Source of the DNA: Cupriavidus gilardii
GTDB taxonomy: Bacteria > Pseudomonadota > Gammaproteobacteria > Burkholderiales > Burkholderiaceae
Reading direction: 5' to 3'
Length of the DNA: 64,000 bases
Assembly: GCF_013314895.1 (NCBI RefSeq)
Contig: NZ_JABTYE010000003.1
Coordinates: 62,001 to 126,000, forward strand
In this document: piece after piece, positions 44,221 through 53,596 of the stretch
How positions within the stretch are numbered: position 1 is the first letter of the stretch
Layout of the letters: every line of letters starts with the position of its first letter
Made by a program: the position numbers and the translations under genes
The notes under the pieces: generated by a model
Told to the model about the DNA's origin: nothing
Databases searched by the model: none
The model's input: only the letters and a program-made list of their open reading frames with translations

Positions 44221-45557
44221 CGGCGCTTCGGCGTCATCGCCGTCACGCGCCAGACCACGTTGCCGACATCGTCGGTCACCAGCAGCCCGCCCCGGCGATC
44301 GTCCTTGACGTCGACCGGACGGCCATGGGCGCGCTCGTTGCCATCGAGGAAGCCGGTCAGCACATCGATCGGCTCGCCCTTTGGCACGCCGCCGCGGAAC
44401 GGCACGAAAATCACCTTGTAGCCGCTCTTGGGCTTGCGGTTCCACGAGCCATGCTGGCCGACGAACAACCCTTCGCGAAACGGCTCGGGCCAGCGCAATC
44501 CGTCCGCGAACGTGATGCCCAGCGATGCGGTATGCGGGCCGAGCGCATAGTCGGGGACCAGCGCGGTGGCAACCAGTTCGGGCCGCTGCGGCTTGACCCG
44601 CGTATCGACGTGCTGGCCCCAATAGCTGTACGGCCAGCCGTAGAAGCCGCCATCCCGCACCGCGGTGATGTAGTCGGGGACCAGATCGCTGCCGATCTCG
44701 TCGCGCTCGTTGACCGCCGTCCACAGCTGGCCGGTCACCGGTTCCCAGGCGAGACCGTTCGGATTGCGCAGGCCGGTCGCATACAGGCGCATCTTGCCGC
44801 TGGCGCGATCGAGTTCCCAGATCGCGGCGCGGCCCTCTTCGATCTCCATGCCTTTCTCGCCGACATTGCTGTTCGAGCCGACCGTGATGTACAGCTTGCG
44901 CCCATCGTGGCTGGCGATCACGTTCTTGGTCCAGTGGTGGTTGATGCCGGCGGGCAGATCCACCACCTTGACGCCGGGCTCGTCGATCCGGTCGGCGCCG
45001 GGACGGTAGCGAAAACGCATCAGCGCATCGGCATTGGCGACATAAAAGTCGTTCCCCACCAGCACCATGCCGAACGGCGAATTCAAGCCCTGCAGGAACA
45101 CCGAGCGCTTGTCGGCGACGCCGTCGCGGTCGGTATCGCGCAGCAGCGTGATGCGGTTGGCGCTTGGGGTCCCGGCGCCGGCGCGTTTCATCACCAGCTT
45201 CATGACCCAGTCGCGGATGCCCTTGCCGGACTCGGGCTTGGGCGGCGCATTCGACTCGGCCACCAGCACGTCGCCGTTGGGCAGCACATAGAGCCAGCGG
45301 GGATGATCGAGGCCGTCGGCGAAGGCGGTCACGGAGAGCCCGGGCGCCGGCGTCGGCCTCGCGCCGTCCGGCCAGCCGATCGCCGGCGCGATGTCCACGG
45401 TGGGCAGCAAGGTCTTGTTCGGCGGCGGCAGGGTCGGCGAAGGACCGGTGCCCTGCGCCACAGTCAACCTGGCGCGGTCACCCATGCCCAGCAGGAAGCA
45501 GCCGCCGACCAGCAGCATGACGGCACCCAGCACGATGACAAGACGAACCTTCCTCAT
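44217..45557 (-). CDS. PQQ-dependent sugar (sorbosone/pyranose-type) dehydrogenase lipoprotein
   Basis: The 446-residue protein has a lipoprotein signal ([19 protein letters not shown] then Cys) and a six-bladed beta-propeller. Family segments are [84 protein letters not shown] and [18 protein letters not shown]. This is the sorbosone dehydrogenase / TrAA12 group, which binds PQQ and oxidises aldoses or similar sugars in the periplasm. ATG 45557 has GAGGAG 6 bp upstream. The overlapping downstream gene encodes a PqqU-like receptor, so imported PQQ could feed this enzyme. Confidence 0.87.
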   Translation of the reverse strand: MRKVRLVIVLGAVMLLVGGCFLLGMGDRARLTVAQGTGPSPTLPPPNKTLLPTVDIAPAIGWPDGARPTPAPGLSVTAFADGLDHPRWLYVLPNGDVLVAESNAPPKPESGKGIRDWVMKLVMKRAGAGTPSANRITLLRDTDRDGVADKRSVFLQGLNSPFGMVLVGNDFYVANADALMRFRYRPGADRIDEPGVKVVDLPAGINHHWTKNVIASHDGRKLYITVGSNSNVGEKGMEIEEGRAAIWELDRASGKMRLYATGLRNPNGLAWEPVTGQLWTAVNERDEIGSDLVPDYITAVRDGGFYGWPYSYWGQHVDTRVKPQRPELVATALVPDYALGPHTASLGITFADGLRWPEPFREGLFVGQHGSWNRKPKSGYKVIFVPFRGGVPKGEPIDVLTGFLDGNERAHGRPVDVKDDRRGGLLVTDDVGNVVWRVTAMTPKRR

Positions 45558-45803
45558 GACGCACTCCTCGATGGTTTGCGACCTGACAGGTCTTCCGACA
45601 AGTATCGGCGCGAATGCCGCCGCTGCCAGCGGTGGCAAACCCGGTTCTGTGCATTTTAGAGCACGAGATTCCAGCGGCGCTCCAAAGTTCCACGGCGCTG
45701 TCGAATCGGCCCGGCGCCGTTCGACAAGGGTATAGGAACCGCCGTACGGCCCGGGCCGATGGCCGGCCGGCGGGTTCGCCACCGAACCGACAAGGAGCAC
45801 ATC

Positions 45804-46271
45804 ATGAGCATCAGCAAGGACGAGCAGACCAATGAGCGCATCATCCTGCAGATGATGGAGGACTGGGCCGAAGCGCTGGAACGGCGCGACGTCGCCGCCA
45901 TGACCGCGAACTATGCGCCCGACGTGGCGATGTTCGACGTCAAGCCGCCCTATGCGCTGCAAGGCGTCGACGCGTACCGGGCCACCTGGGAGGCATGCTT
46001 TCCGTATCTGCCCCAGCGCTTCCGCTCCGAACGCAAGGACATCGCGCTGACCGTCGGCGCCGATCTCGCCTTCTGCCATTGCCTGAGCCGCATCGCCCCA
46101 TTGGACGAGCCGGATCATCCGGCCGGCGGCACCTGGATCCGCATCACGGTCTGCTTCCAGAAGCGCGATGGCCGCTGGCTGGTGATACACGAGCACGGCT
46201 CGCTGCCGTTCGATCCGATGACCGAGAAGGTCGTCTATATCGGCGACACCGAGGCGGAGACCGTCGTCTGA
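45804..46271 (+). CDS. SnoaL-like domain protein
   Basis: The 155-residue cytoplasmic protein has the NTF2/SnoaL cone fold: [52 protein letters not shown] and [15 protein letters not shown]. The C-terminal HEHGS is common in the ketosteroid-isomerase-like DUF4440/SnoaL_3 groups. ATG 45804 follows AAGGAG. It is divergent from the PQQ dehydrogenase gene. Function is unknown; such proteins act as isomerases, hydrolases or binding proteins. Confidence 0.82.
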   Translation: MSISKDEQTNERIILQMMEDWAEALERRDVAAMTANYAPDVAMFDVKPPYALQGVDAYRATWEACFPYLPQRFRSERKDIALTVGADLAFCHCLSRIAPLDEPDHPAGGTWIRITVCFQKRDGRWLVIHEHGSLPFDPMTEKVVYIGDTEAETVV

Positions 46272-46288
46272 GCGTTTGCTCGAATCGC

Positions 46289-46347
46289 TTGACAAGCGCA
46301 TTGCGGCGCATAAAATTGCACGACGTTCAAAATTAAGCGACGTGCAA
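46289..46347 (+). promoter_or_regulatory. TetR gene promoter with overlapping inverted repeat
   Basis: TTGACA (46289-46294) and TAAAAT (46311-46316) are 16 bp apart, a near-consensus sigma-70 promoter. Immediately after it, TTGCACG-N18-CGTGCAA (46316-46322 and 46341-46347) runs up to the ATG at 46348. That is a good autoregulatory operator position for the TetR protein. Confidence 0.65.
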
Positions 46348-47076
46348 ATGGAAGCCACGCCACAGCGATCCGCTCAAACGCCGTTCGACTCTCCCGCCCA
46401 CGCGGCCAACGCCTGCGCCGCCCCGCCGTTGGGGCGGCGCCAGCGCAAGCGCAACCAGACGCTGGACCATCTCGCCGCGACCGCCTTCGCGCTATTCGAA
46501 ACGCACGGCTACGACGCGGTCACGATGGAGCAGATCGCCGCGCAGGCCGACGTGGCCAAGGGCACGCTGTACAACCATTTCCCGGTCAAGGAGGCGCTGC
46601 TGGCCCACCAGTTCCACGGCGAGCTGGCCGCCGGACTGCAGCAGTTGCGCGCGGCGCTGGACGGGCTCGGCAGCTTTCAGGCGAGGCTGTGCTATCTGCT
46701 GTCGGCATCGGCCGACTGGTGCGAGGCGCGCCGCGGCTACCTGCCCCACTATCTGCGCTTTCGCTTTCTCGACCTCGGGCCGGGCCGCTTCGGGCCGGGC
46801 GCCCATGACGTCAATGGCGACCGCGAAGCGGCGCCCGGGCGCAGCGGCATGGACCTGGCCTTCGATGCCCTGATGGCGGCCGCGCAGCAAAGCGGCGAAC
46901 TGCGGCGCGACCTGCCGTCGGGGCAGCTGGCCACGCTGTTCCACCATCTGTATCTGGGCGCGCTGATGCGCTGGCTCGCAGCCGCCGACGGCGATCTGCG
47001 CGCCGAGTTCGCGGCCATCGTCGACCTGTTCTTTCACGGCGCCGCACGTGCCGCGGAGCCGGAGCTCGAACGATGA
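46348..47076 (+). CDS. TetR-family transcriptional regulator
   Basis: The 242-residue protein has a TetR N-terminal domain at about residues 35-85. The helix-turn-helix reads [32 protein letters not shown]. The C-terminal ligand domain is divergent, with [20 protein letters not shown] chose ATG 46348, just after the inverted repeat. Earlier in-frame ATG 46276 lies upstream of the promoter. Its stop overlaps the start of the rifampicin-phosphotransferase-like gene by 4 bp (ATGA), so it probably regulates both itself and that enzyme. The inducer is unknown. Confidence 0.88.
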   Translation: MEATPQRSAQTPFDSPAHAANACAAPPLGRRQRKRNQTLDHLAATAFALFETHGYDAVTMEQIAAQADVAKGTLYNHFPVKEALLAHQFHGELAAGLQQLRAALDGLGSFQARLCYLLSASADWCEARRGYLPHYLRFRFLDLGPGRFGPGAHDVNGDREAAPGRSGMDLAFDALMAAAQQSGELRRDLPSGQLATLFHHLYLGALMRWLAAADGDLRAEFAAIVDLFFHGAARAAEPELER

Positions 47077-49685
47077 GCACGCTGTTGCTCGACTGGCCGG
47101 CCGCTGCCGCGCACGGCCCCACGGCCGCCGGCGGCAAGGGCTGGCAGCTGGCGCTGATGGCGCAGTTGGGCGTGCCGGTGCCCGACGGCTTCGTGATCCA
47201 TGCCGATGCCAGCCGCGACCGGCGCGCCGGCGACCCGGTATGTCAGGCTCTGCGCGACGCGCTCGCTCGTGAACTGGCGGTCCGTGACTGGGAGACGATC
47301 CCGCTGGCGGTCCGCTCGTCGGCTCCGCAGGAGGATTCGGCCCAGGCCTCGTTCGCCGGCATCCACCTGTCGCGGCTGAACGTAATCGGCGTGGATGCCG
47401 TGGCCGAGGCAGTGCAGGCCGCCTGGGATTCGGTATGGGAACCGGCCGCGGTCGCCTATCGGCAGCGCCTCGGACTCGATCGGGAAGCGCCGTCGATGGC
47501 GGTCGTGGTGATGCCGCTGCTGCGCGCAGTGGCGGCCGGCATCGCCTTCACCTGCGATCCGCTATCGGGCCGCGACGATCAGTTGCTGATCCATGCGCAT
47601 TGGGGCCTCGGCGAAGCGCTGGTCGGCGGACAGGCCGATGGCGACGAATATCGGTTGCAGAACAACGAAAGCACCGACGGGGACGATACGCTGCGCGTCA
47701 TCGGACGCCGGCTTGGCAGCAAGCAGCGGATGACGCAGATCCTGTCCGGCGGCGGCACCGCCGTGATCGACACGCCCGCGCAGCAGGCCGTTCAGGCGGT
47801 GCTGTCCGACGCGCAGGCCGTCGCGCTCGCCGAACTGGCGCGCGACGCCGCGAGCGCCCTCGACTTCGCCAGTCCCCGCTACGACATCGAATGGGTCTGG
47901 GACGGCGAGCGCTTCTGGATCGTGCAGGCGCGCCCCGTCACCGCACGGGCGCGGCACACATATCGGGCGCTGCGCGAGCAGCCGCGTTACTGGTCCCGCG
48001 GCAATACCCGCGAGATCATGCCCGACCCGCTGTCCGCTTTGGATTGGCACGGCTGCCGGACGATGGCCAACCGGATGCTGACGCTCGGCTTCCGGCTGTC
48101 CGGCTATCCGATATTGGCCGGCACGGAGCATGCGGCGCTGTTCGACGGCCGCCTGTATCTGGACGTGTCGCTGATGCAATGGGAATGCTACGACGCCCTG
48201 GGCGTGCGTCCCGAAGCGGTCAACCGCTTGCTCGGCGGCACCCAGCCGGAGATCGCCGTGCCGCCGCCAAGCGGGCGCGACCGGCTCGCACGCGGCCTGC
48301 GCATGCTCCGCTATCTGGCGCGCTCACCGGGACAACGGCGCCGGGGCGAAGCCGCGCTGGCGCGCGCCGCCGAGCAGACGCGCCAGTGGCGCCAGCAAAC
48401 GCTGCCCGACGATCCCGCCGCGCTGGCACGGCTGCTGCGCGAGCAGTTCCGCACGGTCGCGCAGGCCGATGCGCTGTTCTTTCTGCAGGGATCCGCCGGC
48501 GGCACGCTGGCAGGGCTGGTCGATCTCGTGGAGCGGTACTGTCCCGGCGAAGGCTATGCGTTGACCGCCGCACTGATGGCGGGCGGCGAACCGAGCGTCA
48601 CCGCCCAGCAGGGCTATGCGCTGATCATGCTGGCCGAGACCGCAGCGGCCGACCGCGACGCGCTGGCGTGGCTGCGCAGCGCAGGCCGCGTTGGCGCGCA
48701 ATGGGAACAAGCGCTGCCGCCCCACAGCCCGTTCCGCAGCGCGTTCGCCGAATTTCTCGAGCGCTACGGCCATCGCGCCACTGCGGAGAGCTATGTGCGG
48801 CAGCCCCGCTGGCGCGAGGCACCCGACTATCTGCTCGATACCGTGGTCGGCATGATCGGCACCAGCACGCATGCGGTGCGACAGCGCCAGCACGACGCGG
48901 CGCGCGCCGCATGGCGGCACCTGCGCGACGCGATTGCGCCGCTGGCCCGGCCGATGATGCTGCCGCTGCTGCGGCGGATGGTGCGGGTGGCGACGCGCGA
49001 GTGCAATCAGCGCGAGGCGGCGCGCAGCGCCTTGATGCGGTATCTGGAAGCCGTGCGGCGTACCGCGCTGGCGTTGGGCACGCACCTGGCCGGTGCCGGC
49101 GATCCGGGTCAAGGCCAGCGCCTGGCGCGGCCCGAAGATGTGTTCCATCTGACCGCCCACGAATTGCTGGCTGCCGCGGAAGGCCGCCTGCCGCTGTGGC
49201 ATGCCGCCCGGCGCGCGGCGCGGCGCGCGGAGATCCTGGCTCGCCAGGCCGCCGAAGCCGAGCCCGCGGTGATCGTGGAACAGCCGGGCGCGCTGCCGGC
49301 GGTGTTGCCTTCAGCGCCCCCGGATGCCGCATCGCTGGCCGATGCCGCCGCCGGCCGCTGGACAGGCACCCCGGTCGGCGCCGGCCAGGCACAGGGACCG
49401 GCCTGCGTCGCGCGCAGCCCGCAACAGGCGACCGCGATGGCAAACGGCGACATCCTGGTCGCGCCCAGCACCGATCCGGCCTGGACGCCGCTGTTCCTGC
49501 GCGCCGGCGGCCTCGTGATGGAGACCGGCGGCTACCTGTCGCACGGTGCGATCGTCGCGCGCGAGTTCGGCATTCCGGCCGTGGTCAATCTGCCGGGCAT
49601 CCTGTCGCAACTGACCGACGGCGATACGCTGGCGGTCGATGGCCATCGCGGCACCGTGCAGCGGGTGGCCGCCAACCGGCACTAG
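47073..49685 (+). CDS. rifampicin phosphotransferase-like / PEP-synthase-like enzyme
   Basis: The 870-residue protein has the RPH architecture. The N-terminal PPDK/PEP-synthase ATP-binding domain spans about 1-310 (GGKGWQL with the ATP lysine at about 22, VRSSAPQEDSAQASFAG, YDIEWVWDGERFWIVQARPV). A middle domain spans about 320-750, and a swivelling phosphohistidine domain about 765-870. The catalytic His is at about 824 in METGGYLSHGAIVAREFGIP. Length and the His position match Listeria RPH (His825), which phosphorylates rifampicin using ATP. PEP synthase itself is shorter (about 790), with a C-terminal TIM barrel that is absent here. The real substrate could be another small molecule. The TetR gene upstream overlaps it. 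Confidence 0.8.
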   Translation: MSTLLLDWPAAAAHGPTAAGGKGWQLALMAQLGVPVPDGFVIHADASRDRRAGDPVCQALRDALARELAVRDWETIPLAVRSSAPQEDSAQASFAGIHLSRLNVIGVDAVAEAVQAAWDSVWEPAAVAYRQRLGLDREAPSMAVVVMPLLRAVAAGIAFTCDPLSGRDDQLLIHAHWGLGEALVGGQADGDEYRLQNNESTDGDDTLRVIGRRLGSKQRMTQILSGGGTAVIDTPAQQAVQAVLSDAQAVALAELARDAASALDFASPRYDIEWVWDGERFWIVQARPVTARARHTYRALREQPRYWSRGNTREIMPDPLSALDWHGCRTMANRMLTLGFRLSGYPILAGTEHAALFDGRLYLDVSLMQWECYDALGVRPEAVNRLLGGTQPEIAVPPPSGRDRLARGLRMLRYLARSPGQRRRGEAALARAAEQTRQWRQQTLPDDPAALARLLREQFRTVAQADALFFLQGSAGGTLAGLVDLVERYCPGEGYALTAALMAGGEPSVTAQQGYALIMLAETAAADRDALAWLRSAGRVGAQWEQALPPHSPFRSAFAEFLERYGHRATAESYVRQPRWREAPDYLLDTVVGMIGTSTHAVRQRQHDAARAAWRHLRDAIAPLARPMMLPLLRRMVRVATRECNQREAARSALMRYLEAVRRTALALGTHLAGAGDPGQGQRLARPEDVFHLTAHELLAAAEGRLPLWHAARRAARRAEILARQAAEAEPAVIVEQPGALPAVLPSAPPDAASLADAAAGRWTGTPVGAGQAQGPACVARSPQQATAMANGDILVAPSTDPAWTPLFLRAGGLVMETGGYLSHGAIVAREFGIPAVVNLPGILSQLTDGDTLAVDGHRGTVQRVAANRH

Positions 49686-49728
49686 CGCAGCCCGAGCCGT
49701 CGAAGCCTCGGGTCGCGGCGCTTCGGCG

Positions 49729-51333
49729 TCAGGCCGCTGCCAGTTGCGCGTGGCGAGCCGCGGGCGCCTTCGACGGTGCGGCGGCACCATGGCCGGCCGC
49801 GAGGCGGAACATCGACACCGTCTCGAGCAGGCGCGCGGCCTGTTCGTCCAGCGAATGGGCGGCGGCAGCGGCCTCCTCGACCAGCGCGGCGTTCTGCTGC
49901 GTGACCTGATCCATCTGGCCGACCGCCTGGTTGACCTGCTCGATGCCGCGGCTCTGTTCGCCAGTGGCCGCAGCGATCTCGCCGATGATGTCGGACACCT
50001 GTTTGACCGCCTGCTGGATCTCGTTCATGGTCGCGCCCACGCCCTCGGCCTGCGCCGAGCCGGTGCGCACCGTCGTGACCGAGGCGTCGATCAGTTCCTT
50101 GATCTCCTTGGCGGCGCTCGACGAGCGCTGCGCCAGCGTGCGGACCTCGCCCGCCACCACCGCGAAACCGCGGCCCTGCTCGCCCGCCCGCGCCGCTTCC
50201 ACGGCCGCGTTCAGCGCCAGGATGTTGGTCTGGAACGCGATGCCTTCGATCATGCCGGTGATCTCGGCAATGCGGTTCGAGTTGGTGCTGATTGCGCCCA
50301 TCGTCTCGACCATCTGACCGGTGGCGACATGGCCGTGCTGCGCGACGGCGGCGGCGTTGTCGGCCAGCGTGCTGGCCTGGCGCGCGCTGTCGGCGTTGTG
50401 GCGCACCGTGGTGGTCAGCTCTTCCATGCTGGAAGCCGTCTCCTCGAGCGAGGCGGCCTGCTGCTCGGTGCGCGACGACAGGTCCGCGTTGCCGGCCGCA
50501 ATCTGGCGTGCGGCCACCCCGACCGAATCGCTGGACTGCCGCACCTCGCGCATCGCCGCGGCAACGCGATCGAGCAGCGCATTGAAGCTCTGCGCGGTAC
50601 GGCCGACCTCGTCAAGACGATGCACCGGCGAGCGATGGGTCAGGTCCAGCGTTTCGCTGACATGCTGCATGCTGGCCTGCATCTCGCCGAGGCTGTCGCG
50701 GATGCGGCGATACAGCAGCCACGCCAGCACGGCGACCGCCAGCACGGTCACGCCGATCACGGCAGCGAACACGCGCACCGCGATCGCGCTGGCGCGCTGG
50801 TTCTCGGCGACCGAGTCGTCGCCCATTTTGGTGTTGAAGTCCAGATGCGCGTCGATCTGCTTGCGCAGCGCGGCCGAGGCCAGATGCAGCTCGCCCGACG
50901 ACAGCATCGCGTGCAGGCCGGCGGTGTCGTTGGTGCGCGAGAGCGCGAAGAAGGCGGCATGCTGGGCGCGGTAGCGCGCCAGTGCGGCGCGATCTTCCTC
51001 GAGCAGCTTGCGGTCGGCATCGTTGGAGATGTCCTCGCGCTCGTACTTCGCGGCCAGATCGTCGAAGCGCTTGATCGCGTTGACGATCTCCTGCTCGGCA
51101 TCGTCCTTGGCCTTGGGATCGTCCGCCAGCGCGTGGCGATACAACTGGACCCGGATCGCGGTGGTGCTGTCCTTGATCGCATTGAGCCGACGCACGCTGG
51201 TCAGCGTGTTTTCGTTGAAGTACTCGAGGCGTTGTTCGGCCTGGTTCAACTGCCAGATGCCGCCGAAGCCGACGGCGAGCAAACCGAACAGGGAAAAGAA
51301 CAGCGTGAAAAGCAGACGTTGACTGATGTTCAT
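49729..51333 (-). CDS. methyl-accepting chemotaxis protein
   Basis: The 534-residue chemoreceptor has transmembrane helices at about 8-28 and 187-207. Between them is a four-helix-bundle periplasmic sensor (4HB_MCP type; [20 protein letters not shown]). A HAMP domain follows at about 208-260. The signalling hairpin tip is [37 protein letters not shown]. No C-terminal CheR/CheB pentapeptide is seen; the end is Ala-rich. The ligand is unknown. It is transcribed alone, convergent with the RPH-like gene. Confidence 0.93.
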   Translation of the reverse strand: MNISQRLLFTLFFSLFGLLAVGFGGIWQLNQAEQRLEYFNENTLTSVRRLNAIKDSTTAIRVQLYRHALADDPKAKDDAEQEIVNAIKRFDDLAAKYEREDISNDADRKLLEEDRAALARYRAQHAAFFALSRTNDTAGLHAMLSSGELHLASAALRKQIDAHLDFNTKMGDDSVAENQRASAIAVRVFAAVIGVTVLAVAVLAWLLYRRIRDSLGEMQASMQHVSETLDLTHRSPVHRLDEVGRTAQSFNALLDRVAAAMREVRQSSDSVGVAARQIAAGNADLSSRTEQQAASLEETASSMEELTTTVRHNADSARQASTLADNAAAVAQHGHVATGQMVETMGAISTNSNRIAEITGMIEGIAFQTNILALNAAVEAARAGEQGRGFAVVAGEVRTLAQRSSSAAKEIKELIDASVTTVRTGSAQAEGVGATMNEIQQAVKQVSDIIGEIAAATGEQSRGIEQVNQAVGQMDQVTQQNAALVEEAAAAAHSLDEQAARLLETVSMFRLAAGHGAAAPSKAPAARHAQLAAA

Positions 51334-51503
51334 GGTGGGCCAGGGGACGGCTATCCATCAGAAAAGCGGCCCATTAGCCGCTTAATTCAGATGTTAGTGT
51401 GGTTTCATTCAGGGTTTACGTCAGCTTCGCCACACACTTGAGCCTGGCTTGGCGTGAATTTCGCTAGATCATGGGTATCGACGACAACGATGGAGACGAC
51501 AAA

Positions 51504-51857
51504 ATGGCCATGTCCGAAACCTATATGGCAATCGAACCGCCGCGCGAGGATATCGACGCGCTCCCCGGCGCGGCGGTGCTGGAATTCGGCGCGCCCTGGT
51601 GCGGCTACTGCATGCGGGCGCAGGCGCCGATCGCTTCGGCCTTTGCGCGCCACGAACGGGTGCGGCACATCAAGGTCGAGGACGGCAGTGGCCGTCCGCT
51701 GGGCCGCTCGTTCCGCATCAAGCTGTGGCCGACGCTGGTGTTCCTGCGCGACGGCAAGGAAGTCGCGCGGCTGGTCAGGCCAACCGAGGCCGAGGACATC
51801 GAGAAGGCAATGCGGCAGATCGATCGGAATGCCGGCGACGAGGCGGCCGCCGCCTAG
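51504..51857 (+). CDS. thioredoxin-family protein
   Basis: The 117-residue protein has the thioredoxin fold with active site WCGYC in VLEFGAPWCGYCMRAQAPI and the cis-proline segment LWPTLVFLRDGKEVARLV. There is no signal peptide, so it is cytoplasmic. ATG 51504 has GGAG 8 bp upstream; an ATG at 51471 would add 11 acidic residues. The CGYC pair differs from CGPC of thioredoxin 1, suggesting a different redox potential or partner (inference). Confidence 0.88.
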   Translation: MAMSETYMAIEPPREDIDALPGAAVLEFGAPWCGYCMRAQAPIASAFARHERVRHIKVEDGSGRPLGRSFRIKLWPTLVFLRDGKEVARLVRPTEAEDIEKAMRQIDRNAGDEAAAA

Positions 51858-51873
51858 CGGTGCTGCCGCTCGG

Positions 51874-51913
51874 TTCTGTTTTTCTGTTCTTCTGTTCTTC
51901 TGTTCTTCTGTTC
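51874..51913. repeat. octanucleotide tandem repeat (TTCTGTTC)n
   Basis: Four perfect copies of TTCTGTTC (51882-51913) follow one variant copy TTCTGTTT (51874). The repeat lies between the thioredoxin stop and the DinB gene start. Slippage could change spacing in that leader. It is a pyrimidine-rich tract unlike the rest of the window. Confidence 0.9.
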
Positions 51914-52018
51914 CGGTATGGCGAGGGAGAACAGCGGCGTCATGATTGTCGGCGTGCCCCGTGGCTGGGTACATTGAGCGACGCGTTCCACCACGCTGCG
52001 CACCAGCGCCCCCACGAC

Positions 52019-52519
52019 ATGATCGACGCCGCCACCCTTGCCGCCCTGCGCGCTTTCCCGCGCCAACTTGAGACCTTCCACGCCGCCGTTCCGGCCACGC
52101 ATCGCAACTGGTCACCCGCCAGTTGGGAGGGTGTGCCGAGCGAGCCGTTCACCGCGATCGGCCAGTTGTGCCACGTTCGCGATATCGAGATCGACGGCTA
52201 TCACGTGCGCTTCGAGCGCGCGCTGAGCGAGACCCACCCGCTGCTGCCGTCGATCGACGGCGACGCGCTGGCGATCGAGCGCGCGTATGCGACGGCCGAT
52301 GCCGCGCAGGTGCTCGCAGACTTCCGCACGGCACGCGAGAAGACCGTCGCGTTGCTTGCCGGCCTGGACGATCGGCAACTGGCCCGCACCGCGGAGTTCG
52401 AGGGCTACGGACCACTGACGGTCCGCAGCCTGGTCCATTATCTGTGCAGCCACGACCAGCAGCATCTGGCCGGGATGCAGTGGCTGCTGGGGAAGATTCA
52501 CGCCGAGCCGGCGGCCTGA
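52019..52519 (+). CDS. DinB-like family protein
   Basis: The 166-residue protein has the DinB four-helix fold with the metal-binding His triad. H1 is in QLCHVRDIEIDGYHVRF and H2/H3 are in LVHYLCSHDQQHLAGM. Relatives include bacillithiol/mycothiol-type transferases and thiol-dependent detoxification enzymes, but most are uncharacterised. ATG 52019 gives the natural N-terminus, though no Shine-Dalgarno sequence is visible. It ends 22 bp before the convergent siderophore-binding protein gene. Confidence 0.82.
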   Translation: MIDAATLAALRAFPRQLETFHAAVPATHRNWSPASWEGVPSEPFTAIGQLCHVRDIEIDGYHVRFERALSETHPLLPSIDGDALAIERAYATADAAQVLADFRTAREKTVALLAGLDDRQLARTAEFEGYGPLTVRSLVHYLCSHDQQHLAGMQWLLGKIHAEPAA

Positions 52520-52541
52520 GTGGCGCGGCGGCGCCGATCGC

Positions 52542-53585
52542 CTAACGCTGCGAGCGGCGCTCGCTTGCCGCGTTCGCCGGCGCCGCGGATCCTTGCGCCG
52601 TCTCGCCGCCGATCGCCTCGCTCAGTTGCTGCACTGCCAGCTGCATGCCGCGCAGTCCGCCGCCATCCATCAGGTACCACAGGATCGGATCGAGCTTGAC
52701 CACACGCACCGGCTTGCCGGCCGCATTGCGCCCAAACGCACCGCCATCGAGCGAGGCCAGCGCGGGCGAGGCTGGCTTGCCGACCGCCGTGTCGCGGTCG
52801 ATCACGAACAGCCAGTCGGGATTGGCGTCGCGGATCTGCTGCACCGTCAGCTTCGTTCCCCTGCCCTCTGGATTCAGACCCGGCAGCGCGGCCTTGAAGC
52901 CGAATGCATCGTGCACGGTGCCGAAGCGCGAGCCCGGGCCTTGCGCGCTGATGTTGTCGCCGGCGGTCAGCACGACCAGCGCCGTGCCGGCGGCGGCGGC
53001 CTGTTGCTTCAGCGCCTCCACGCCGGCGCGCAGCGCCCGCACGGCGGCCGCGGCCTGCTGCTGCCGGCCGAACACGCGGCCCAGGTTGTCCGCATGACGG
53101 GCGATGCTGCCGATGCGGTCGCCGCGATCGATGCTCAGGTCCACGGTGGGCGCGAGCCGGGACAGCGCTTCGTACTGCTTGGCCGAACGCCCGCCGACGA
53201 CGATCAGGCCCGGCGCGATGGCCTCGATCACCGCCTGATTCGGTTCGAACAGCGTGCCGACCTTGACCACGCCGTCGTCCCGATAGCGCGCCAGATGCGG
53301 GGGCAGCGTCGTTGCGGGAACGCCCGCGACCGGCACGCCGAGCGCGTCGAGCGTATCGAGCGCCGCCAGGTCCATCGTGACGACCTTCGCGGGCCGATCG
53401 GTCAGGGTCGTGATGCCCTTCGCATGGGCGATCGACAGCGCGGGGCCGGTGTTGGCAGCCGTGGCGGCCGGCGCCCCGGCGAAGGCGCCGCAGCAGGACG
53501 CAGCGAACGCCGCGGCGATCGCGCTTGCACGCGCGCGGCGCAAGGCCCGCGTCGCAGCGGACATCGTGAACGGAAACGACGGCAT
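52542..53585 (-). CDS. iron-siderophore periplasmic binding protein
   Basis: The 347-residue protein has a Sec signal (to about residue 44) and a PF01497-type binding fold. It most resembles the catecholate/petrobactin group (CeuE/FatB): ALSIAHAKGITTLTDRPAKVVTMDLAALDTLDALGVPVAGVP, PGLIVVGGRSAKQYEALSRLAPTVDLS and NPDWLFVIDRDTAVG. ATG 53585 has GAGGAG 7 bp upstream and lies 11 bp after the receptor stop, so the two form one operon. No inner-membrane permease or ATPase genes follow in this window. Confidence 0.88.
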   Translation of the reverse strand: MPSFPFTMSAATRALRRARASAIAAAFAASCCGAFAGAPAATAANTGPALSIAHAKGITTLTDRPAKVVTMDLAALDTLDALGVPVAGVPATTLPPHLARYRDDGVVKVGTLFEPNQAVIEAIAPGLIVVGGRSAKQYEALSRLAPTVDLSIDRGDRIGSIARHADNLGRVFGRQQQAAAAVRALRAGVEALKQQAAAAGTALVVLTAGDNISAQGPGSRFGTVHDAFGFKAALPGLNPEGRGTKLTVQQIRDANPDWLFVIDRDTAVGKPASPALASLDGGAFGRNAAGKPVRVVKLDPILWYLMDGGGLRGMQLAVQQLSEAIGGETAQGSAAPANAASERRSQR

Positions 53586-53596
53586 GGCCGCACTCC

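Noticed and set aside
47073-49685. Classical phosphoenolpyruvate synthase (PpsA)
   Set aside because: The phosphohistidine domain is at the C-terminus with no PEP-binding TIM barrel after it, unlike PpsA.
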